DNA of 64,000 bases from Aedes albopictus (Eukaryota; Arthropoda; Insecta; Diptera; Culicidae). Below, in pieces: positions 11,001 through 23,269 of this stretch. Within the stretch, counting starts at the first letter, position 1. Every line of letters begins with the position of its first letter. The notes beneath the pieces were generated by a model. That model saw only the letters and a program-made list of their open reading frames with translations. It made no database searches and had not been told where the DNA came from. The stretch spans positions 4,193,977 to 4,257,976 of the forward strand of contig NC_085137.1 in assembly GCF_035046485.1 (NCBI RefSeq). The letters run 5' to 3'. Position numbers and translations under genes: made by a program.

Positions 11001-12344
11001 GAAAAAAAGCAAGCTAGTCAGAATAAGCCTTAAGCTAATACACGGCTGCAAAGCAAGCATCATACAACTACCCAGCTCGGTTTTCTGAAGCCAATCACTT
11101 GTTGCTAGAGCTGCCTTTACTGCAATCTTTTCCAACTACGGGAGATTTTTTTCAACTAATCGAATAGGAGTAATGCTGAAAAATGTACAAACCAGCAGCG
11201 CTCTGAAGTTTGTTAAGCGATATTATTACAGCTACAAGCTGTAATAAAGAAACGGTTGGTATAGCAACACGGCTTGTCGGATGGAAACAGTATTGTCAAA
11301 ACCAACTTTTAGCGGAATATGTATCTGCCACACAAATACTTTACAGCTATCTATATCAATGTTGTGAACTCATTTAGGTTGCTTTTATTGCACTCTAAAC
11401 CAACTCCGAAAGAGTTGTTGGAAGATGTGCAAATCGAATAAGAGTCCCAACCGTTGTCCCAAGCAATAAAACAGATGCTTTTATACAGCAGTGTTGTAAT
11501 GTTGCTGAATGTACAAAGCAGCAACACTTCGTAGCTTTTTAAGGAACGTTATTTCAGCTGGAAGCTGTGATAAAGAATCTGTTGGCACAACTACACAGTT
11601 TGCTCAATGTAAACATTATTGCGTTTGACATTTACATTCACAATAAAGTTTAGTTGGGGTTTTTTTTACAGTAGCGCTTATATTATTCATTTGAAATCAA
11701 ATTAATAAAGGGGAAATTGATTGCGCCACGCGTTAAGTAAATGCTCTTTCATGTAATCGTTAAAAAATCTTTAAAGCTTTAAATTTTGTCTTGCACCGGA
11801 AAACCCATTTTTTGTATTAACAGCTGGTTGGTGTTTATAATCGTGCAAGGTAGACCAAAATAGAATCCGCCACTTCATCTTGATCATCATCATCTTCCGT
11901 TTTTTTAGTTGACTAAATGACTTTGGAGAAAAAATCATTGAATAATCGAGTTACTACACTGTATTGGAAATCAACATCTAGTGTGCTATGTCTTTGCGTT
12001 GCATCGGATTTGAATAATGATAGCTGTTGATGAGTTCAAAACAACTGCCATAATGCGATAATGGACGTATCGCGTCAAAATATTTGTTTTTTTTTTAACC
12101 AATTTCACAACCAATCATGCGGACCAACACAAATAAAACCTTTTTTTTTTATTCAAATAGCCTCCATGGCATCCACCGGAAAACCAACCAAATACATGCA
12201 CTAAAACAATCAGCACTGTAAGCAGCATTAGGTCATGCACGTTACTTCACCTAAGAAAGCATGACCGTACCGATTGATCCACAATAAAATTTCCGACTTA
12301 CCATATCTGGACCTGCAGCTAAATGTAATTCCCAGACCCATCAT
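8014..12344 (-). CDS. Rel/NF-kB transcription factor, Dorsal/REL1-like, four coding exons
   Basis: The spliced minus-strand gene joins 12344-12302, 9582-9190, 9079-8697 and 8640-8014, giving 481 residues in consistent phase. Rel proteins bind kB sites as dimers and act downstream of Toll signalling in insects. The N-terminal Rel domain (about 17-145) has the DNA-recognition loop RFRYACENR at 31-39, then YPTVEIVGF, HPHKLVG and GIQCVRK. The dimerisation/IPT domain (about 150-305) has LCFQAF, KIILLCEKV, IRFF, WQAFG and DVHKQVAI. The basic KRKP-type nuclear-localisation cluster that normally follows is absent; a 175-residue Ser/Asp/Glu-rich tail replaces it. There are no ankyrin repeats, so it is not Relish/REL2-like. 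Exons 2-4 are firm. Exon 1 (14 codons, ATGATG, in-frame TAG just upstream, donor ATG|GTAAGT) is inferred from phase and splice consensus. It may be a divergent second REL1-type gene. Confidence 0.85.
8641..8696 (-). other. Rel gene intron 3, 56 nt, GC-AG type
   Basis: The exon ends CAG and the intron starts GCAAGT, ending TTTTCAG. No GT donor keeps the frame, and the intron contains an in-frame stop. Removing it aligns ITAPVQ|VQVQLQQRSNG with the conserved last strand of the Dorsal IPT domain. GC donors with an otherwise perfect consensus are a known minority class. Confidence 0.85.
9912..10128. mobile_element. MITE with ~72-bp terminal inverted repeats
   Basis: The left arm from 9912 (ATCCACTTATCCGCGAGCGG) and the inverse of the right arm (ATCCACTTATCCGCGAACGG) stay alike through TTTTGACGTTTCTTGGGG. 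The centre is about 70 bp. Short and non-coding, inside the proposed first intron of the Rel gene. No clear target duplication. Confidence 0.75.
10919..11658. mobile_element. Candidate MITE with internal direct repeat
   Basis: Short inverted ends CCCCAACTAA and TTAGTTGGGG bound the segment. Two related ~130-bp units (about 11170-11300 and 11500-11630) share TGCTGAA, ACAGCTACAAGCTGT-like and AATAAAGAA blocks in direct order. No coding capacity. Confidence 0.45.
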
Positions 12345-12640
12345 GTTATCCTACCTCACAGACACTCATAAGTGTAGTAATTTGATGAAACTACAACGAA
12401 ATTATCGTTCAAGGAAACGTTATTTTTCATCTGAAGACGCCTTTCGATAAGCGTCTGTGCTAACCAAACTTAGACCAATAACTGACGCCAATTCTTGAAC
12501 GACTCGTTTTTACCCGCCTGCTTATTTATTGGCATTCTGAATTTCTTAGTCCTTCATCATCTCCTTACAATAAGTATATATTCTCACAATTTCTCACATA
12601 AGCACTTCGATTAAAACACTCACAATGACACAAATAGGGT

Positions 12641-13967
12641 CAAGTGGGGTAAAATGCCATTTTTCAAACTTTCATCGTTTTCAATGATAACACAGCGCAA
12701 CATTTTTTTGTCTCAAGAGCAAACTTATGTGTCTCCGAAGGATTTTGGGCCGCTGAATCCGAATCCGGGCTCAGATTTGCTCTAACACGTCACAATTTTG
12801 AGCTATACCTCAATTTATAGGGCAAAATATGCGATTTTGGGCTTTTTTGACAGCAAGCCATTAAGCAAGGAAATATTTTTTTTAAGCAATCAAAAGGTTA
12901 ATTGGTCAATTAACATCTAAATTAACGACTCATGCAAAATATTTCGTTTTACCTTATCAAATTTGATAGATTTAGGCATTTAATGTTAGTATGAAAACTT
13001 GCATGCAACTTTTGGAGGGTGACTTGTATGGGAAATATCGTACCTAACATAAATCGCTTAAAACTATCAAATTTAATTAGGTAAAACGAAATATTTTGCA
13101 TGAGTCGTTAATTTAGATGTTAATTGACCAATTAACCTTTTGATTGCTTAAAAAAATATTTCCTTGCTTTATAGCTTGCTGTCAAAAAAGCCCAAAATCG
13201 CATATTTTGCCCTATAAATTGAGGTATAGCTCAAAATTGTGACGTGTTAGAGCCAATCTGAGCCCGGATTCGGATTCAGCAGCTCAAAATCCTTCGGAGA
13301 CACATAAGTTTGCTCTTGAGACAGACAAAAAGTAAATTTTTGTTACGCTGTGTAATTAGCCTCACTTGTTAGGCTTTCAAGATGGTAGCAGTAACTAGAC
13401 AATATTTGCTCGATACTTCAGCAAAAATATTCACTAAACTCACGCATTTTCATCGATTTATAGCGATTTCAAAGCCTGATTCGTAAAACGGAAGTGGTGC
13501 AAAAAGGCCATCTGCCATGGGGTAAGATGCCACTTCATGAAAGCGTTCAAAAATTACGTCCATCATTTTTCGGACATGTCTGACTCCTTTTGCTCCTCTG
13601 GTCCGCTATTTTCGTATGCTCAATACATGGAGTGTCATCCCTCTCCCCGCTAAACGATGGTCGTCATATTTGAATGACCCCTAACATGAAAATTGTAGAC
13701 ATCAACAACCAGGCGCCTCCATGTGTGTCTCAATCGGCTTGAAAACACTTAGCTGGTAATAAAATCACCAGAAAACCTTAATTGCAAGTACGAAAAACCG
13801 GAAGTTGACAGTTTTCATTGGGAAATCGAAAGAATTTCCATGGGTATGGCGGCCTAGCTTCTAGAAGAATGTTTTATGTAAACATATCTTGACACCATTC
13901 ACCGATAGTTATGGTCAATCTACATCGAGGAATGATTTTATGAGTTGGGCCATTTTACCCCATCTTG
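12641..13967. mobile_element. GGGGTAAAATG-ended element containing a large foldback
   Basis: CAAGTGGGGTAAAATGCC at the left is matched by an inverted CAAGATGGGGTAAAATGG at the right (13950-13967). A related GGGGTAAGATGCCACTT lies at about 13519. Within it 12691-13352 is a long hairpin described separately. No transposase frame was found. Confidence 0.55.
12691..13352. repeat. Long inverted repeat, ~300-bp arms, ~50-nt loop
   Basis: Arms 12691-12991 and 13041-13352 are highly similar over their length; for example CAAATTTGATAG opposes CTATCAAATTT, and ATGTGTCTCCGAAGGATTTT opposes its inverse. A transcript across it would fold into long double-stranded RNA. Confidence 0.85.
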
Positions 13968-15703
13968 GCATTTTGGGCTCTGTTCCCCTACTTTTTTTCT
14001 GCACGCCTCCGCTTGCCCACATCCATTTCTAATAGGTTCTTCTGTAATTAATCCGGCAGGATCGCCAAATGTGTGCTTTAGGTTTATTGTGAGCAAGTGG
14101 GAGCTGTGGGAATGCACTACTTATTTACACTTTGACATTGCTGCACGAGGAACGACAACACGGGTGACTATAATTCGTGACGCCTACTAGGATTGCTTGA
14201 TGTGCTATGCGTCGTTGTCCACTGTTCAATACGACAACATAAATCTACTGTCACACAGAATGCTAATCCATCCTTCCATCCTAATCTTTCATTGAAACGT
14301 GTTTGCTTAAGCCGTTAGTAGTTTTTACTTAGTACACACGGAGGAATATTTATCCAATGTTCCAATGCTCGAACATCTTGTTTGACCCGATCGAGTTTTC
14401 ATTAGTGTCAAACTGATGTTGTTTCTTGAGTTCTTTCCTTGTCAAATATTTGACCCTGTGTACTACAGGCCTTAGTTAATCTAAACGCACCACACGTACG
14501 GGATTCACAGCAATCCGTTTCTGATGCAAAAAGTGAAGCATGTTGAACGTGAAGGACTACTGTCAATGTTAACTGTCTGAACAAAACTTTCAGTAACTGT
14601 TTTGTTAAAAAGACAAGAAATGCATAGTACAATAACAAAGTTACCCAATGTAATGTTTTGCTTAAACAGCATCAAATTAGGCAAGGAAACATAATAACCA
14701 CATTGTTTGCACCATTTCATTGCAGAATCAGAGAATTCATTATCTCACCATTTCAAAAATTCAGCTCACTTTTAGAAATCTAGTACTACACTGAACGTAC
14801 TCCATCGAAACGATAATGGCTTGCTTCGATGAACGTTACGGGCTGTGCTGTGTGGCTCATCGAAAATGTCAAAATACCCTCAAAACAAAATCCCGGGTGG
14901 CACGGTTTGAGCACGGTATAGTACAATGTTGCATGATAGTGCGAGGTAGCAGGCTATGTTTTTTTTTTGCGCTCGCTAGTATAAGCGATATGAATCATCG
15001 TCATCGTCAAGTGTTATTTCCCAGAAATGAATACCTTGTGTCCTTATACTGATTCGCTTTCTCGAGTAAGAGAAGGGGGAATTTTCAAACTGAATCTGGT
15101 GAGATCGCTTCATCTACTGATTTTCCTTTTTGGCATAGCGTCTCAACTTGAACAAAGTCATGCACGCTAGACAGATACGCCCAAGGTATCTAAATAAGAC
15201 AATTTTCCTCACGAAAAGTGCCTAGAGATCACCTGAAGCTGCATTAAAATGTTTAAGAACGCTTATTCAGATGCTTCTTTTAAAATGCATTAGAACAGAG
15301 AATAGCAAACATTTCCTAATCTCATTTCAGAAAGCGAGGCTTATCTGCACTGAACGCATGATAAAAAAGCAGAACTTTTATGCGCTCAGTGTGGAGAAGC
15401 CTGACCTGTGTCCCATCCCATCATGGAGGAATAAGATCAGCAAGTATGTAGCAACAGAGTGTTTATTATTTAGCCCTCCACCACTCCACACTCTTTTCTT
15501 CTTCTACCAAATGCAAAACATTACGTCAATCATGTTATAAGAGAGTATATCTTTTAATAAATCCAAGTAGACTGCATAGTTAGCTTGGCAATTTCAATGT
15601 TGATGTCATCCCGACCAGATGGAAGAAACGAAATTACTGTAGGTTGTGTTGTTTTGTTGCAATGATTTTTGTTACATCGATTGTTTTAAAATATGTACCG
15701 TTA
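13968..15703. other. Region without recognised gene
   Basis: No protein motif, RNA gene or clear repeat boundary was recognised. A CCCGACCAGA word near 15612 may be the edge of an older element interrupted by the MITE at 15704. Confidence 0.4.
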
Positions 15704-16109
15704 CCCGAGCAGGAGAAAATAGCTGAAGAATAACTAACTCAGGCATGGAAAACCAAATACTTACAACCTGAATGAGGTATTGAGTAGCCCTGCATAAGAG
15801 GTAAAATACCTAAAATAATAACTGGTGTGTATTCTGTGCATAACGCGTGAATAATGACATCAGGTATGGCAATACCTTAATAATAATTGGCGGTTTTTCC
15901 ATACAAATAGCGATTTTTCCATAATTCAATAATACCTCAAGCAGTCCTCAATACCAAACCAATAACTCGTTGAGGTATTGTATCAATACCTACAAAATAC
16001 CAAAATTAGTTATTTTCAATACCTGGATAACCGACCAATACCTTGTCTTGGTATGATATCTGACTTTGGTATGCTCCAGTTATGTGGCAGTTATTCATTC
16101 CTGTTCGGG
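15704..16109. mobile_element. TA-flanked MITE with CCCGAGCAGGA ends
   Basis: CCGAGCAGGA at the left and its inverse TCCTGTTCGGG at the right are bordered by TA (15702-15703 and 16110-16111). The interior repeats AATACCT/AGGTATT words many times. A partial inverted copy lies at 33008-33172. Confidence 0.75.
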
Positions 16110-16129
16110 TAGTAGTTACAATGAAAAAA

Positions 16130-16400
16130 TCTAACAAAACTCCCTCCAATCAAAACAAAATTGTAACAATCAATAAGATTAAACTTGTTTTTTTTGTTTT
16201 TATTTATGTGTATTTTAACTTAGATGCTAATTCTACACTAAATTAAACTTGTTAAATTGTTTTGTTATTATTTTGTTATCAAAAGAAAATATTTTGCTAT
16301 ATTTAAATTTGTTACGGATTTTTGCGTAGAAAAATCCTTACAACAAAATAATATCATCTTCTGTTGTTTGTAGCAATAGTTGTCATAACTTTGTAACACC
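16130..16400. repeat. TTGTTAC-rich repeat, also at about 19330-19500
   Basis: Both places share AAATTTGTTACG, TCCTTACAACAA-like and TTGTCATAA blocks. The second copy ends in TCTGGTCGGGAT, the inverse of the CCCGACCAGA word at 15612. This suggests one element family, with copy 1 split by the 15704-16109 MITE. Confidence 0.5.
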
Positions 16401-16559
16401 AAAATCCCAATTTACTCTCAAAACGAGGGGAGCGTAAATTGGGGGAGTGTTATTTTCTTCAGTTTCAGAATTAGTTTGTGGAAATTGAAATGACAAAGTT
16501 TCTTATCTGTGATAAGTTAGTAAGTTATTTGGTAACAGGCAATAATTTAGCAGTTTTGA

Positions 16560-18700
16560 TAAGTTCAGTGGTTGCCAACCTACGGTCATGGGCCAAGCGA
16601 ATTCCTCAAGAGCCGAAGGTGTGATGGTAAAGTAAGAAGGTTTTTCGGATTCTGCACTTTAGGGAGTACTTATTGCAATATAGTTGTATTGCAAAAATCA
16701 GTAGCTCCCAATCTGGGTTAATCTGGGTGCTAGGAAGATTGTCTCAAGGATCAGATATCTCTAATATAGATATGTTGAAAAAGCAGTCGTTTCCAATCTA
16801 TGGTGGTCACGTGAATATATATAACCGTAAGTGTGACGACGATATAAAACTGGTTTTGGGATTCTACGCCTTTAAACCAACTTAGGGAGCATTCATAAAT
16901 CACGTAACCTTTTGTGGGGAGGTCGGGGCTCTGGCCAAAGCCTACGATCCATTCAAATTTTATTTTCTTTGTATGGAAAAATGTCTACGAGGGAGAGGGA
17001 GGCGGTGAAATGACCATATACGTGGTTTATGAACAGCCCCTTACTTAAGACGACCCCAGTGGTTCCCAATATGACGTCACGGGCCAAGCACCGAAAGTAC
17101 AGAAAGTAGTGCCAATGTTTTTCGGATTGTTCATCTCAAGGAGCAGTATCTTTAAGCTAAGTTTCCAGACCCCAAGTAGAGCACTCAAGTAAAATTCCTC
17201 CTTTTTCCGCAAGTAATTTCGACAACTGATCTATATAAGGCTATCTGACGTTTCTCTTTTTGAGGGAAATGTTTACTTTTTGTATGAGAATTTGCGAGGT
17301 TATGTTTTTGGTGCAAGCCTCTATAACACGGAATTTTTTCCGCGCGGAAAAGTGACAGCTTCATTTGATTTGTACGGGAAGCGTTACTGGCGTTACACTT
17401 TTTTCCTTACTTGCCATCTGCGAACCGCTCAAGTAATTTTGAAGCAGAATCATTACTTGATCATTACTTGTCCTATCTTTCTGCACATTACGTACGAAGT
17501 GGAAACTAGCCATTTATACAGTTGCATTTAAAAGATCAGTGTTCTCCAATCCATGGTCACGGCCACGCTATTATCAAAATCATAATTTTGATGATGATGA
17601 TGATACGGAGTACTGTTACAATATAGTTGCAAAACTCAGTGGTTTCCAATCTGGGTTCACGGGCCACAAGAATTTCGTAAGAACCAAAAGTACTAAGAAG
17701 AAGAACACATGTTTTTCGGATTGATCATCTCAAGGAGGAGTATATTCAAGAACCGAAAGTGCGAGAGCGAAATGAAATTATGTTTTCGGAGGTTCTCAGG
17801 GATTTCAAAAGGATCATAGGAGGGGTCTAGGGGGAGTATCAGGAGGTCCCAGAGAGATCTCAGGAGGGCTCAGGGGCGCTGCTGAGATTCTTCAGAGGTT
17901 CCAGGGGGTCCCAGAGGCATTTCAGGAAGTTTCAGGGTACCTCATGGGCGTTTCAGGGGGACGAGGGGCATCTGAATGACCAAAAGTTGATCTACGTGGT
18001 TTAAGAACGGACCCATACAAGATAACTATATACCAAATAAACCGTCACCTCAGCTTGGGAACTTCTAAGCTTTGTAACATCCCCTTGTGATCCTTGAGAA
18101 CTCCTAGGACGGCTTTTGAGAAATTAGTATGGCCCGTGACTTCAGATTGGGAACCACAGATCTGAAAAACCATTTCCACTTTCTCATCGCGGCCTAAAGG
18201 TTCATGAGAAGTTTGCGTGGCCCGTGATCCTGGATTGGATATCCCTGGGATGAATGACCATTAGGTTAAAGTCCCTCTTCAAAACCAAATACACACATTG
18301 GATATCCCTGAGGTTTACAATACCAGTATATTGTAATAAGTACTACTTGAGATATAGAATCCCAAATAGGAGAGTGTGAATCCTTGGAATTTCGGTTCTT
18401 GCAAAATCAGGGCCGGTGACCCCAGCTTGAGAACCACTGAGTTTCGCAATGCCACTCTATTGTAATAATTGCTTCTTGAGAAGGAGAATCTGAAAGCCAT
18501 TTTCACTTTTTCATGGCGCTTCTTGGGAAATTGTCATGGCCCGTGACCCCAGATTGGAAACCTCTGAGCTTCACAACACCACTTTATTACAAGTAGTGCT
18601 CCTTAACAAACAGAATCTAAAAAGCATTCGGTTCTTGCGAAATCAGCATGGCCCGGGATTCAAGCTTGGAAACCACTGCACAAGGGATCTAGAGCCGTAT
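16560..18700. repeat. Diverged satellite-like units in both orientations
   Basis: Blocks containing CAGTGGTTCCCAATCTGGG-like, CACGGGCCA-like, AAGAACCGAAAGT-like and TTTTTCGGATT words recur in forward orientation to about 17760. The same words recur inverted at about 18120-18670 (GGCCCGTGACCCCAGATTGG). Units are roughly 100-200 bp and strongly diverged. A GGTCTCAGGAGG-type stretch lies at 17800-17960. Confidence 0.6.
16885..17040. mobile_element. 156-bp MITE, TTA target duplication (Tourist-like)
   Basis: GGGAGCATTCATAAATCACG and the inverse of the right end (GGGGCTGTTCATAAACCACG) form the inverted repeats, with TTA directly outside both (16882-16884, 17041-17043). A 3-bp TTA duplication is typical of PIF/Harbinger-derived MITEs. 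Confidence 0.75.
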
Positions 18701-18882
18701 TTACGAATACATACTTTTTTGTGCCTAAACCTTTTATTTTTGATACATGATGTCTTAGGGAAAGTGTCTTTTGCCTCATCTTTGTGAAGTTAGGGTGATC
18801 CCTCTGGTTAAGTTGATCCAAACATCTGCTTCTTGGAATTACATACACTGTAACCTCCATTTAAGTCGAATCCAAAGAGGTC

Positions 18883-19020
18883 TTTTGGCTGAAAAGGTAT
18901 ATAGGCCGAAAAGGTCATTAAGCCGAGATGGTCTGTAGGCCGAAAAGGGGTTTTGAGCGAAAAGGTCTTTAGACTAAAAGGTAGGCCGAGAAGGTATTTA
19001 GGCCGAAAAGGTCTTTAGTC
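18883..19020. repeat. Minisatellite, ~18-bp unit AGGCCGAAAAGGTCTTT
   Basis: About seven imperfect units of AGGCCGAAAAGGT with variable 3' parts follow one another. Confidence 0.8.
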
Positions 19021-19499
19021 AAGAATCTCCTACTCAATCCAATGCTTTATTCGACCTAAGGACCTTTGTGGAATGACCAGTTGTATCTATTCGGCCTAAT
19101 AATCTATTCATCCTAATGACATATTGGAAAAAGGTAAAAAGGCAAAATGCAAAAAGAATAAAGAATCTTGCCCAAAGACAGCATATAGCCAATACTAGTA
19201 GTTCGGTATTTTTTTCCCATATAAATACGGCCCACGGACCATAGCGCATTGTGCAAACACAAATTTATTGTATTAAGTGCTCCTTTGGACGTAGAATCTT
19301 ACAAGCATTTATACTTTCTCCTCGGTCTTTCGGTTGTATAATTTTGTTACTAAAATAATAACAAATTTTGTTACAAATTTGTTACGAATGCTCACGTAGC
19401 AAAATCTTTACAACAATAATATCAACTTCTGTTATTTCTAACAACAGTTGTCATAAATTTGTTATAATCTTGTTATGTGCTTCTGGTCGGGATATTATG

Positions 19500-20721
19500 C
19501 AAACATTAATGCTGATAGGAAACTTTTGTAAGAAATTTTGGTATTTCCGGGATGCTTTTCAAACACTTGCTACGCACGCGCTAGATTAGAATACAATAAA
19601 TTAACCAAAAATTAACACTGTTTGTATAACACAACTGAATTTTTGTATGAGTCGTCATACTTTGCTGAACCATCTCTCCTCCCTCAAAGCGTGACGTTAT
19701 TCATGGACGTACCCTTCATAGATAACAAAATCCTAAAAAAATAATAAAATCGACCACATTCTGAAGTTTTTTTTTTTGTCATTTTTTTTATGTTTACAGA
19801 ACCTCATAGAAAAGTATTAATGCGGCGAAGCACTATTATGCATCATGATTAAAATTGAATCTCCATCGAATGAGGGCATCTTATACCAACCGCTTCATTT
19901 TCGCACGATAAGAGCAAAACGATTACGCATCTACTTTATGTCACTGTTGCATTTCTTTGCAATGGATTTACGTCACGAGTTATTCTGTTTTTTTTTCAGA
20001 GCACAGTTAAGCGTTTATCAGTTGGAAGTTGTCCAGATTTTTGTCAGAAAGCAGCTGAAATGTGATGATCCATTCAGCCTTTTGCTACGTGGAAGCCAAA
20101 CATTTCGTCGAAATCCTTCCTTAGATGGTTCATTTATTCACAATTCCGCTACTCAGAGGAATCTAACTGAATGGATATGATGTTCTGGAGCCCGTTTTGG
20201 CAAAAAAAAAAAAGAAAAAATCAAATGTTACGCAATCAAACGATCTTAGCAGGCTGTGCCCGTGACTGACTGAGTTTCGATATCATCTGTCACAGATTTT
20301 CTCGGTTCCCTGTTGTTTTGATGTTTCAGACTACCTAATTTTTATTTCCATTCTCTCGGGAGTGCTATGACTACCGCATCGAGGAATTAGTATTTTGTTT
20401 TATTGTAAATAGCGAGTCACGGTGTACAGAAGGTGATATATTCCCGAAATCTGACAGTTTTCTGATGACGTAATTCAAATCGTTCATAGGCGATCTAGTA
20501 CTCCACACAAATTTGATCAACATGAAAGACGATAAGAACGACGTCACATGTTTACATCCCAAAATAGATGTTTACATAGGTTACTAGCCTGTCTTGTGAT
20601 CTTTACGCCGTGATAGCGAGTAATATTGCACCAGGTAGCCAAAAGCACAAATCTGAGAAAGTGAACTTCTTGCAAAGGTCGGCTACTACGATGGGCATTT
20701 TAGGATTCCAAAAATTTCGTC
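19500..20721. other. Region without recognised gene
   Basis: AT-rich. From about 20610 there is a degraded relative of the 20722-20947 element (GCACAAATCT, GGCTACTACGATGGGCATTTT). Nothing coding is supported. Confidence 0.4.
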
Positions 20722-20947
20722 TTTAAGGATAAACGTTGAGCTCAATATTGCACCAGAATCTCAGGCGCACAAATCTCAATAAATATGCTTTTAATGCAAG
20801 CGAAATTTTTATTTTGTTCTTGCTCCCTTGTAATAAGCTTAAAATAAGAATAACAAAAGTGCTGGTGTATGTTTAATGAGATTTTTGCGCCTAAAATCGT
20901 GAGCCATTGTTGCGGCCATTTTGGAATTCCAAGTAGTCTGTCCTTAA
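20722..20947. mobile_element. MITE with TTAAGGA ends, copy 1
   Basis: TTAAGGATAAACG at the left and TCTGTCCTTAA at the right are inverse. The interior shares TCTTGCTC-CTTGTAATAAGCT and a GGCGGCCATTTTGG-like word with the copy at 26029-26280. Confidence 0.65.
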
Positions 20948-20967
20948 GCCTAGGCACATGGTCAAAG

Positions 20968-21195
20968 ACTTCTTCTTCTCTTCATTTTCTTACTCTTCTT
21001 TCTGACGTTACGGCCCAACTGGGACCGAGTGTGCCTTTCAGCTTTCGTGTTCATGAGCACCACCACAGTTATTATCGAGTTTCACTTATTTTGCGGTTGA
21101 TATGAGATGTCCGCTCTCAATACCTTTATTGCGGAATCAATAACACTGCACAGTTGGTCTAAGGCGACCAGGCCATCTTCGATGTCCTAGAGCCT
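20968..21195 (-). mobile_element. Partial Feilai-type SINE
   Basis: A CTTCTT-rich tail followed by GTTACGGCCCAACTGGGACC and a TCAGCTT block matches the tail half of the SINE at 23270-23535. The tRNA-derived head is missing or unrecognisable. Confidence 0.55.
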
Positions 21196-21199
21196 TAAT

Positions 21200-22976
21200 A
21201 ATGACAAAAAAGTTGTGGAGGTTAAGTTGAAATTCGACTGTTACATAATCTATGCATGTTTTTTGCAACATCATATTCATGATAATACATAACCAACAGT
21301 ATCACGGTATAATTCTGTCACGATATCGTTCAAAGTACATAAACAAAACTTATAGACAATCCAGATTGAGTTAGTCGATTTTGTATTTGTTGAAACACAG
21401 AAAAACTATTTCACCTTGCGTTCTATGCTCCATAGTATCTGCGTTACGCCTTCACATTAAACCACTAGATTCACTCGATTTCACCTATCTGTAAACACGC
21501 TTAACTTATACACCGAAAGGAGTCGTCACTGAATCAAGAACTAAATAATACTGGGTTCATTCACAAGATTTGCACACCATTTATATAATGTTTTTTATTT
21601 TTTTCAAATTTCCCATGCGGATTTTCCTGTTGATAGCCTTATTATTTCAGTAGTTGGCTGTGCTTCGCTCCTAAAGAAGAAACCTTCGGTAGCTTATCAT
21701 GCGCCGCTAAACGCGCTCGGAAAGGGGAGACTGAGGAGATTTCGTCCGTTTTGTTCTCTCAGCCATACTGACGTGAATCACAAGTCTCTGTGACTTTTAT
21801 CGAGAAATATTTTATGCTCGATAGCAATCTTTCTTCGGAAGATATGTAACAACTGCATTGAAATCCATCAAGTTATGTAATTCTGAGATTTAAACTCTTC
21901 CAAAACCGCCTGAAACAATAAATACAATAATATTTCCATTGATTCAATTGATAAACTACTCAAACTGATACACTTGCAGCTAAAAACTCGTACTTTGTTA
22001 AGAAGAAACAATTTCAAGAAAAACACTTTAGATTCAGATTAAACAAGCGGCCCCAATATACCCTAAAACTTTCTTTTGCTGCAACGCTCGTGATAACGCC
22101 AATAGGCTGAATTTCCCCTTCTATTGGGACCCAAGGTTTTGTGATGGGGGGTCATTTTGAAATCGAATGAATTGTTACTTTGTTGCTTTTATCAATGCAG
22201 TCGTTCCATTCAGCAAGAATTGTACTACGGGCTTAAGATAGAATCTTTCTGTGCACTTTGCGCATCTCGGGCATTAGCTCAGAAATTGAGCCTGTGGTTC
22301 TCAACCGGGTGAATTTCAAGGATTTTTTTTAATTCCTCCGTTTCTGGTAAAATTCATAGACAGGGCTTCTATTCAGACGATATTTGTCATTTCCACTCTT
22401 TTTGTTTCTTCTAAATTGTTTAAGCTTCTGCTGCATTTAAGTTTATATTAATTTTCCTATTGTAATTTTCTCCATCAATGATCACATGAAAAAATATGTG
22501 CAACATTACGAATAAATTATTAAAATTTGATTAGGCCGTTACAAATATTTATTTCACTTTTTGTCCAACTACTCTTTGACTGGTCGAGGGGGGGGGATAA
22601 AAATAATAAGCATTTAATTTGAAAAATATTAAAAACTCATCGAATTTGTTAAAGAATTTTGAGCAAGACCCGAAATTTTGATAAATATTTTTCATCTGCC
22701 CCCTCAAAATGCAAAATCCAGCCGAAAATTTTTGAAGGAGGGGGAGACAAAAAGTAAAAATAAAATTTGTATCAGCCTTATTGTATATATTTTATAGACA
22801 ATATGCCACCGGCACATTTATTTTCATTATAAATGTTGAATTGTGCACAAAGAAACAACACTGCATTGCTTTACATCATGAAAAAAATAAAACCAAAATT
22901 ATTAATAAAATATGACTTGAAGTATTTAAAAAAACACTAACACCATCTTCAACCAAAGGTTGCACAGACTTAAATA
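21200..22976. other. Region without recognised gene
   Basis: AT-rich, with a G-run at 22588-22597 and a second GGGGGAG block near 22740. No protein motif, RNA gene or element boundary was recognised. Confidence 0.4.
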
Positions 22977-23269
22977 CAGTGGGGACCCGATTTTGTCAGC
23001 CCCCGATTTTGTCAGGTTTTTGACCCGATTTTGTCAGCCTTTTTTGAAGTAAAATATATATATATATGTGTTTTTTATTCAGAATAATCAATATTAATGC
23101 AGTTAATGTCTTTGGGCGTCATAGAAAAATTACGCAATGAACAAAACTCGTGTAACTTTTGAAAACGGCCAAACTTTTTTGCAAACTAACACATTTATGC
23201 CGTTCTAGCACCCAACCGTAGCCAATGTTTTAAACCAATATTGTTTTAAATGGCTAAAAGATTCCAGCT

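Larger units (their letters stand above)
9583..12301 (-). other. Proposed first intron of the Rel gene, 2.7 kb
   Basis: Donor G|GTAAGT at 12301 and acceptor TTTCCACAG ending at 9583. No other gene is visible inside. It holds a palindromic MITE (9912-10128), a weaker candidate element (10919-11658) and otherwise single-copy AT-rich DNA. It depends on exon 1 being right. Confidence 0.55.
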
